NCBI GenBank assembly: GCA_938003515.1
Contig: CALKYL010000399.1
Span: 1-10,778 of the forward strand
Reading direction: 5' to 3'
Source of the DNA: an uncultured bacterium
GTDB taxonomy: Bacteria > Planctomycetota > UBA1135 > UBA2386
DNA length: 10,778 bases
In this document: in pieces, positions 5,840 through 10,778 of the stretch
Layout of the letters: each line of letters starts with the position of its first letter
Position numbering within the stretch: the stretch's first letter is position 1
The notes under the pieces: generated by a model
Databases searched by the model: none
What the model was told of the DNA's origin: nothing
Seen by the model: the letters and a program-made list of their open reading frames with translations, nothing else
Made by a program: the position numbers and the translations under genes

Positions 5840-6934
5840 ATGCCGATCGCCACACTCGCCCGCCCGCTCTCCGCGCTGCTGCTGCTCGCCGTCGCGCTCG
5901 CTCCGCTCCGCGCCCAGCCGCAGGACGTCTACGTCAGCGAGGTCCGCGCCGACGGGAGCGAGACCTGGATCGAGGTGCACAACCGCGGCGGCGCTGCGGC
6001 CAACCTGTCGACCTGGTCGCTGCACGCGGCGACCCGGACGCCGGGCATGCCGCAGGGCTACTGGTGGGCGTTCCCGGCCGGCACGTCCCTGGCCGCCGGC
6101 GCCTACCTGCGCGTGCACTGGTTCCGATCGGCGCCGCCGACGCCGGCGCCCGGCAACCTCTACACCGGCACGTCGCCCTACGGCTTCCTGTTCGGCCTCG
6201 GCGGCGAAGCCCTGTCCGGCACCGCCGGCGCCGTCGCGCTGTTCCGGTCGCAGGCGAACACGCAGATGACGTCGCCCGCGTTCGTCGCCGACTGGGTCGG
6301 CTGGGGCGCGAGCGGCTTCCAGCGCGAGCCGCTCGCGGTCGCCGCGGGACTCTGGGTCGCCGGACGCGCGGCGCCGCCGATCCCCGATGGCTCGAGCCTC
6401 GCGCGGGACCCGGCGGCGATCGGCGCGACGGCGTTCCCCGACGAGGAGTGGTTCGTCGACGCGTCGCCGACACCGCTCGCGCCCAACGTCTCCGGCGCGG
6501 TCGTCGAGAGCTACGGCGCGGCGTGCGCGCTGCCGGGCCACCACCTGCTCGGCGTGCCGACGCTGCGCGCCCAGGGTCTGCCGCTGCTCGGCAACCAGGG
6601 CTTCGGCCTCGTCGTGGACCACACGACCGGCATCTACGGCGAGTTCGTGCTCGTCTGCTTCAGCGCCGCGGCGGCGCCCGCGGGCCAGCCGCCGATCCTG
6701 CCGCCGTTCGCGGGCATCGGCTGCCAGGTCGCGATCGACGCGACGCAGCTGCTCTCGGCGTTCCTGGTGCCGGCGCAGGTGGTGGGCACGCCGCTGCCGC
6801 TACCGCTCGCGGGCCCGCCGTCGATCGTCGGCACCGAGCTGCACGCGCAAGCCGTCGTGGTCGAGCTGCTGCCGTACGCCTACCCGCCCTACCAGGGCGC
6901 CAGCAACGCGGTCCGGCTCGTCGTCGGCCAGTAG
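5840..6934 (+). CDS. Secreted lamin-tail-domain protein
   Basis: This is a 364-aa exported protein of unknown role. The signal peptide spans residues 1-26 (hydrophobic core SALLLLAVALAPL, cleavage near RAQ). Residues 29 to about 155 form a lamin-tail (LTD) beta-sandwich, seen in VYVSEVRADGSETWIEVHNRG, the NLSTWSL strand, WWAFPAGTSLAAGAYLRV and VADWVGWG. LTDs in bacteria usually occur in surface or secreted proteins. Residues 223-364 resemble the C-terminal module I associate with planctomycete secreted proteins: a GAACALPG opening, a LPLLGNQGFGLVV strand, a lone cysteine in GIGCQV, GTELHAQAVV, and a SNAVRLVVG end. There is no enzyme motif. ATG 5840 puts the signal peptide at the N-terminus; the in-frame ATG at 5810 would add ten residues, and neither start has a clear Shine-Dalgarno. 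It converges on rsmD with 30 bases between the stops. Confidence 0.85.
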   Translation: MPIATLARPLSALLLLAVALAPLRAQPQDVYVSEVRADGSETWIEVHNRGGAAANLSTWSLHAATRTPGMPQGYWWAFPAGTSLAAGAYLRVHWFRSAPPTPAPGNLYTGTSPYGFLFGLGGEALSGTAGAVALFRSQANTQMTSPAFVADWVGWGASGFQREPLAVAAGLWVAGRAAPPIPDGSSLARDPAAIGATAFPDEEWFVDASPTPLAPNVSGAVVESYGAACALPGHHLLGVPTLRAQGLPLLGNQGFGLVVDHTTGIYGEFVLVCFSAAAAPAGQPPILPPFAGIGCQVAIDATQLLSAFLVPAQVVGTPLPLPLAGPPSIVGTELHAQAVVVELLPYAYPPYQGASNAVRLVVGQ

Positions 6935-6964
6935 CGCCGTCGCCGGGCACCGACCGACCGCGGC

Positions 6965-7714
6965 TCAGGCGTCGCCGGTGCGCGTCTCCGCGCGCTCGCG
7001 CCGGCGGCGCACCGCTGCCGGCGCTTCGCCCTTGCGCCACAGCATCGCGATGACGCTCGAACCCCACTCACGCAGGTCGAGGTCGAGGTCGCGATCGAAG
7101 TCGTCCTCGTCGAGCACGCCGGACTCGAAGTGGAACAAGACGCAGCCGCCCGGCGCGGTGCGGTCGAGCAGCCGCCTCGCGCGCGCCATCGCCTTGACCG
7201 GGTCTTCGGCGACCATCGCGTACGGCGGGTCTAGGAACACGACGTCCGGCGCGACCTCGGCGTCGCTCGGCGGGTCGTCGTGGTCGTCGTCGCGGCCCCG
7301 GTCGTCATGGTCGTCGTCGCGGTCGTCCTCGTCGTCGTCCCCGCGGTCGTCGTCGTCGCGCGCGGCGCCGAACAGGCCGCGGTGCACGACCGGCGGGTCC
7401 CACGCGTCCGCGCGCATCACGACCGAGCGCGCCTCGGCGTCCTCGCCGAGCGCCTTCAGGTTGCCGCGCAGCACGTCGAGCGCGCGGCCGTTCTTCTCGC
7501 AGAACAGGACCCGCGAAGCCCCCCGCGACAGCGCCTCCATGCCCGACGCCCCGGTGCCGGCGAACAGGTCCCAGACGAAGGCGCCTTCGATGCTGTCGCC
7601 GAGTATGTTGAACACCGCCTCGCCGACCTGGCCCAGCAGGGGGCGCGTGCCCAGTCCCCGCACCGTCTTGAGGGTGCGACCGCCGAATTCGCCGCCGATG
7701 ATGCGCAGGCTCAT
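6965..7714 (-). CDS. rsmD: 16S rRNA (guanine(966)-N2)-methyltransferase with acidic insert
   Basis: RsmD methylates G966 of 16S rRNA in the small subunit using S-adenosylmethionine. The 249-aa protein opens with the family signature MSLRIIGGEFGGRTLK and TRPLLGQVGEAVFNIL (23-38). The SAM-binding motif is DLFAGTGASGMEALSRGA (49-66), followed by acidic E73 in FCEKN. The catalytic motif IV is FLDPPY (160-165). Family members are usually about 180-200 aa. The excess is mostly a low-complexity Asp/Arg/His-rich insert at about 119-151, just before motif IV, plus a second Asp-rich run at 202-214 and an Arg-rich tail. The variant QVGEAVFN replaces the more usual RVREALFN. ATG 7714 begins the signature. 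The gene is divergent from the FHA/vWA gene (79 bases between starts) and convergent with the lamin-tail gene. Confidence 0.92.
   Translation of the reverse strand: MSLRIIGGEFGGRTLKTVRGLGTRPLLGQVGEAVFNILGDSIEGAFVWDLFAGTGASGMEALSRGASRVLFCEKNGRALDVLRGNLKALGEDAEARSVVMRADAWDPPVVHRGLFGAARDDDDRGDDDEDDRDDDHDDRGRDDDHDDPPSDAEVAPDVVFLDPPYAMVAEDPVKAMARARRLLDRTAPGGCVLFHFESGVLDEDDFDRDLDLDLREWGSSVIAMLWRKGEAPAAVRRRRERAETRTGDA
7263..7357. repeat. GTC trinucleotide-rich tract inside rsmD
   Basis: On the plus strand this stretch is built largely of GTC repeats broken by GCG, CTC, ATG and CCC units; for example, GTC x4 occurs at 7346-7357. Read on the minus strand as GAC it encodes the RsmD Asp/Arg/His-rich insert. 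All interruptions keep the frame, so the tract looks like an in-frame triplet expansion that has since diverged. Confidence 0.75.
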
Positions 7715-7793
7715 GTCCCGGGGCCATGGTCGCAGGCGGAACGCCTCGGCGCAACTTCCGCCACGGGCGCCGGAAAGCCGCTAAAAGAGCCCC

Positions 7794-9560
7794 GTGGACT
7801 CCGGCACCCCTCTGCTGGCGCTGCGCATCCGAGACGCCTGCCACGCCCTCGAACCCGGGCGGACCTACGTGCTCGGCAGCGCGCCGGACTGCGACCTGCG
7901 CGTCACGGGCGCGCTCTTGCGGCAGGCGCGCATCGACGTGCGGGTCGACGGCGCGACGCTGACCGACCTGGTCGGCGGCCGGCGCATCCGGCGCGGCGGC
8001 GAGCCGGTCGAGACCGCGGAGCTGCGGCCGGGAGACGAGCTGCAGATCGGCGACGAGCGCGTCGCGGTCGTCGTCGACGACGGCACCGCCGCGCTGGTGC
8101 CGATCCCCGAGCTCCGGCAGGCGGCGTTCGCGCGCCGCGCCGAGCCGGTGCGGGTCGCCGCAGCGGCGCTGCGCCACGCCGGCGCGCAGACCTTCCAGGA
8201 CACGCTCGCCGAGGAGCTGCGCCGTGCGCCGTGGCTCCTTTCGTCGCTGCTGCTGCACCTGCTGCTGCTCGTCTTGTTCTGGTGGTTCGGCCCGCGCGAG
8301 GAGATCGGCGGCCTCGGCCTCGCGACGATCGGCGTCGACGTCGCCGCCGGGGCACCGCCGGGCGAAGGACCGCCGGCCCCGCCCGAGGTCACGGTCGAGT
8401 CCGACGACGACCTCGTCGTGGCGGACCCCGAGCCGCCCGTGCCCGACCCCGAGCCGGTGCCGGTGCTCGACGGCGTCATGCCGCGGCCGGTCCAGCCGCC
8501 GGTCGAGAACGTGACGCTGGCGCCGCGGCGCCGCACGTCCACCGACGGCGACAGCACGGTCGCGGTGCGGGACGAGCACGGGGTCGGCTCGGGCAGCTTC
8601 CGCGCCAAGGTCGCCGAGCTGCAGGAGAGCGGCCTCGAGATCGTGTTCGTGTTCGACAGCACCGGCTCGATGACCCGCACGATCGCCGACACCAAGGCGA
8701 CGATCGTGCAGATGCTCGACGTGCTGCGCACGCTGGTGCCGGACGCGCGCATCGGGCTCGTGACCTACCGCGACCGCGGCCGGCGCGAGGACTACCTGGT
8801 GCGGCAGGCGCCGCTCGACCTCGACTACTGGCACGCGAGCAACTTCGTGCAGTTCGTCGTCGCAGAAGGCGGCGGCGACCGGCCGGAGGACGTGCGGGCC
8901 GGCCTGACGGCCGCGTTCCGGCAGCACTGGCGGCCGGGCGCGCGGCGGGTCGTCGTGCTCGCCGGCGACGCCCCGCCCCACCGCGAGGACCTCGCGCCCC
9001 TGCTCCAGGAAGTGCGCGGCTTCGTGGGGGACCGCCGCTCGTTCGTGCACACGCTCGTGACGAGCCCCGACCGGGCCGGCGAGGACACCGTCGACGTGTT
9101 CCGCAGCATCGCGGCGGCGGGCAACGGCGCGAGCGAGCCGATCGAGCACCACGACCGCGTCCTGCAGCGCGTGCTGTCGCTCGCGTTCGGCCGGGAGTTC
9201 GACCGCGACCTGGAGGCGGTGATCCGGTCGGTCGAGCGCGAACGCGACCGGGTCGACGTCGCGTCGCTGCACCTCGTGCGTCGGGGAGGCGACGTGCTGC
9301 GCCGCGCGCTGCTGCAGCGCCCGGTCACGACGGAGCTGTGGAACGCGGTGGTGCGGCGCCCCCGCCGCGCGACGGCGACCGTGCTGCTCGACCTGCTCGG
9401 CGACCCGCGCACGCCGCTGCACACCCGACACGCGTGCGCGGCCGCGCTGCAGCGCGTGCTCGAGCTGCCGGTGCCGCCGATCGAGCCCGAGAGCGGCGAG
9501 CCGCCGTCGCAGCGGCAGCTGGGCCGGCTCCACCAGGCCGCGCGCCGGCTGCCGGAGTGA
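7794..9560 (+). CDS. Membrane protein with degenerate FHA-like domain and von Willebrand A domain
   Basis: The protein has 588 aa. Residues 1-95 look like an FHA fold (GRTYVLGSAPDCDLRV at 22-37, TLTDL at 55-59, LRPGDELQIG at 77-86), but the Ser-Arg-x-His phosphothreonine-reading motif is absent (ALLRQARID instead). One membrane helix spans about 147-166 (WLLSSLLLHLLLLVLFWWFG) with RR on its N-side, predicting FHA inside and the rest outside. A Pro/Glu-rich linker (186-240) leads to a vWA domain (about 280-465) with a complete-looking metal site: D288/T290/S292 in DSTGSM, T324 in GLVTYRD and D392 in AGDAPPH. The C-terminus (about 465-588) is helical and Arg-rich. The start is GTG 7794, with only weak AAGAG upstream. 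Its role is unknown; the architecture suggests inside-to-outside coupling. moaA follows 44 bases after the stop. Confidence 0.87.
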   Translation: MDSGTPLLALRIRDACHALEPGRTYVLGSAPDCDLRVTGALLRQARIDVRVDGATLTDLVGGRRIRRGGEPVETAELRPGDELQIGDERVAVVVDDGTAALVPIPELRQAAFARRAEPVRVAAAALRHAGAQTFQDTLAEELRRAPWLLSSLLLHLLLLVLFWWFGPREEIGGLGLATIGVDVAAGAPPGEGPPAPPEVTVESDDDLVVADPEPPVPDPEPVPVLDGVMPRPVQPPVENVTLAPRRRTSTDGDSTVAVRDEHGVGSGSFRAKVAELQESGLEIVFVFDSTGSMTRTIADTKATIVQMLDVLRTLVPDARIGLVTYRDRGRREDYLVRQAPLDLDYWHASNFVQFVVAEGGGDRPEDVRAGLTAAFRQHWRPGARRVVVLAGDAPPHREDLAPLLQEVRGFVGDRRSFVHTLVTSPDRAGEDTVDVFRSIAAAGNGASEPIEHHDRVLQRVLSLAFGREFDRDLEAVIRSVERERDRVDVASLHLVRRGGDVLRRALLQRPVTTELWNAVVRRPRRATATVLLDLLGDPRTPLHTRHACAAALQRVLELPVPPIEPESGEPPSQRQLGRLHQAARRLPE

Positions 9561-9585
9561 CCGGGCTGCCCATCGCGGGCCGACC

Positions 9586-9594
9586 TGCTATCGT
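9586..9594 (+). promoter_or_regulatory. Possible extended -10 element before moaA
   Basis: TGCTATCGT in the 44-base gap before moaA fits an extended -10 (TGn plus TATCGT). No good -35 is present. Transcription from it would begin only a few bases before ATG 9605, giving a nearly leaderless mRNA, which would agree with the lack of a Shine-Dalgarno. A single hexamer match is weak evidence. Confidence 0.25.
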
Positions 9595-9604
9595 CGTCGC
9601 GCCG

Positions 9605-10630
9605 ATGTCCGCCGTGCAAGACCGCTTCGGTCGGCCGCTGCGCAACCTGCGCCTGTCGGTCACCGACCGCTGCAACCTCCGCTGCCAGTACTGCATGCCG
9701 GAGGAGGACTACGTCTGGCTGCCCAAGCGCGACGTGCTGACCTTCGAGGAGACGACGCGGCTCGTCGACCAGTTCGCGGCGCTCGGCGTCGACAAGGTCC
9801 GGCTGACCGGCGGCGAGCCGCTGCTGCGCGCCGACGTCGTCGACCTGGTGCGCATGCTCGCCGGGCGCCCCGGCATCGACGAGCTGGCGATGACGACCAA
9901 CGGGGTGCTGCTCGACCGCCACGCGGTCGCGCTGCGCGACGCCGGCCTGCGGCGGGTCACCGTCAGCATCGACACGCTCGACCGCGAGACGTTCCGGATG
10001 CTGACCCGTCGCGACGACCTGCCGCGCGTGCTCGCCGGGATCGAGGCGGCGCGCGCCGCGGGCTTCCGGGAGACCAAGCTCGACACCGTCGTCATCGCGG
10101 GCGTCAACGACGTGGCGCTCCCGGCGCTGCTCTACCACGCGCGGTCGATCGGCGCCGGGAGCCGCTTCACCGAATACATGGACGTCGGCGGCGCGACGCG
10201 CTGGAACATGGACCGCGTCGTTTCGCGCCAGCGCGTGCTCGAGCTGCTCGCACGGGCGTTCGGCCCCGTCCGCGCGCTGCCGCGCACCGACAGCGCGCCG
10301 GCCGAACGCTTCGAGCTGGGCGACGGCACGACGTTCGGCGTCATCGCGTCGGTCACCCAGCCCTTCTGCGCGACCTGCGACCGGGCGCGGCTGACGGCCG
10401 ACGGCATGTGGTTCACGTGCCTCTACGCGACCGAGGGCACCGACCTGCGCGGGCTCCTGCGCAGCGGCGCCGACGACACGGCGAGCCGCGCCCGGCTGCA
10501 CGAGGTCTGGTCGGGCCGCAGAGACCGCGGCGCCGAGGTCCGCGCCGGCCTGCCGGACCGGGCGCCGCTCGCCGCCGCCGCGCGGCTGCGCCAGGACCCG
10601 CACCTCGAGATGCATACGCGCGGCGGCTGA
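9605..10630 (+). CDS. moaA: GTP 3',8-cyclase (molybdenum cofactor biosynthesis protein A)
   Basis: MoaA is a radical-SAM enzyme that converts GTP to 3',8-cyclo-7,8-dihydro-GTP, the first step of molybdopterin synthesis. At 341 aa it has the usual length. The N-terminal [4Fe-4S] cluster motif is C23-x3-C27-x2-C30 in TDRCNLRCQYCMPEE. The LTGGEPLLR SAM-binding loop is at 67-75, and TTNG (97-100) and SIDTLD (121-126) follow. The second, GTP-binding cluster is C255-x2-C258-x13-C272. The C-terminal double glycine (HTRGG) required for activity is present. ATG 9605 gives the typical N-terminus (DRFGRPLRNLRLSVTDRC). The frame is open far upstream, but only as a shadow of the previous gene. No other moa genes are visible in the window. 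Confidence 0.97.
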   Translation: MSAVQDRFGRPLRNLRLSVTDRCNLRCQYCMPEEDYVWLPKRDVLTFEETTRLVDQFAALGVDKVRLTGGEPLLRADVVDLVRMLAGRPGIDELAMTTNGVLLDRHAVALRDAGLRRVTVSIDTLDRETFRMLTRRDDLPRVLAGIEAARAAGFRETKLDTVVIAGVNDVALPALLYHARSIGAGSRFTEYMDVGGATRWNMDRVVSRQRVLELLARAFGPVRALPRTDSAPAERFELGDGTTFGVIASVTQPFCATCDRARLTADGMWFTCLYATEGTDLRGLLRSGADDTASRARLHEVWSGRRDRGAEVRAGLPDRAPLAAAARLRQDPHLEMHTRGG

Positions 10631-10636
10631 CGCCGC
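10620..10636. terminator. Hairpin at the moaA stop, possible bidirectional terminator
   Basis: GCGGCG-GCTGA-CGCCGC is a perfect 6-base stem whose loop holds the moaA TGA. It lies between two apparently convergent reading frames. No T-run follows on either side, so it is not a classical intrinsic terminator. Confidence 0.3.
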
Positions 10637-10778
10637 TCAGACCGGGACCGCGGCCGCGGGCGTCCGCCGCAGCCGATCGGCGAGCGCGTGGCGCGACACG
10701 AGGAGCGCGACGGTCGAGAGCGCCGGGGACAGCGACAGGTGACACGCGCCGGTCGCCGCGTGCCCGCGGCCCTGCCGC
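10637..10778 (-). CDS. Possible 3' end of a gene running off the window
   Basis: A minus-strand frame is open from the window edge to a TGA at 10637-10639. It gives about 46 residues ending ALLVSRHALADRLRRTPAAAVPV, with a moderately hydrophobic LSLSPALSTVALLV stretch before it. The composition is protein-like (no rare-residue clusters, basic end), and a convergent gene six bases from the moaA stop is consistent with the tight spacing here. No family can be recognised from this fragment, and 140 bases of open frame are not improbable in DNA this GC-rich. Confidence 0.35.
   Translation of the reverse strand, partial: RQGRGHAATGACHLSLSPALSTVALLVSRHALADRLRRTPAAAVPV

Noticed and set aside
6935..6964. 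Terminator between the convergent lamin-tail and rsmD genes
   Set aside because: The 30-base gap has only weak GTCGG/CCGAC pairing and no T-run, so no terminator is called.
7263..7357. CRISPR or minisatellite reading of the GTC tract
   Set aside because: There are no unique spacers or repeat units longer than a triplet, and it lies within the open rsmD frame.
7305..9533. Long minus-strand open frame opposite the FHA/vWA gene
   Set aside because: The translation is low-complexity Arg/His/Val-rich and the plus-strand frame has intact domain motifs.
7280..9604. Very long plus-strand open frame continuing in frame into moaA
   Set aside because: It is a shadow of rsmD and of the FHA/vWA gene in another frame. 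The translation is repetitive Arg/Ala/Pro and Val runs with no domain until the MoaA start at 9605.

Overview
The window is very GC-rich: about 70-75% in 60-base stretches I counted by hand from the main part, and about 58-70% in the first 700 bases. Gene content suggests an uncultured Planctomycetota-type bacterium. The evidence is a secreted lamin-tail protein whose C-terminal half resembles a module common in planctomycete secreted proteins, weak Shine-Dalgarno sites, and heme A synthesis genes grouped with an ABC-2 exporter and a DUF420 gene. The assignment is inferred from protein style, not from a marker gene.

Layout. (1) 1-715: a plus-strand gene for a cysteine-rich, exported, myxobacterial-style protein that looks cut off at its C-terminus. 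(2) 145-5661, minus strand: a compact gene cluster read as small helical protein > secreted helical-repeat protein > ctaA (heme A synthase) > ctaB (heme O synthase) > ABC ATPase > ABC-2 permease > DUF420 membrane protein. The ctaA/ctaB, ctaB/ATPase and ATPase/permease pairs each overlap by 4 bases, so they are probably translationally coupled. DUF420 loses its normal C-terminus near base 660, in the same ~20 bases where the plus-strand gene ends. This points to a chimeric join, either in the assembly or by real recombination. (3) 5840-6934, plus: a secreted lamin-tail-domain protein. (4) 6965-7714, minus: rsmD (16S rRNA G966 methyltransferase) with an unusual Asp/Arg/His-rich insert encoded by a GTC-repeat tract. 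(5) 7794-9560, plus: a single-pass membrane protein with a degenerate FHA-like cytoplasmic domain and an external von Willebrand A domain. (6) 9605-10630, plus: moaA. (7) 10637-10778, minus: a possible 3' end of another gene running out of the window.

The minus-strand cluster is the functional core. CtaB farnesylates heme B to heme O and CtaA oxidises heme O to heme A for aa3-type cytochrome oxidase. The co-transcribed ABC exporter and DUF420 protein probably act in the same respiratory biogenesis programme. The other genes are single housekeeping or envelope genes. I see no tRNA, rRNA, CRISPR, insertion sequence or phage genes.
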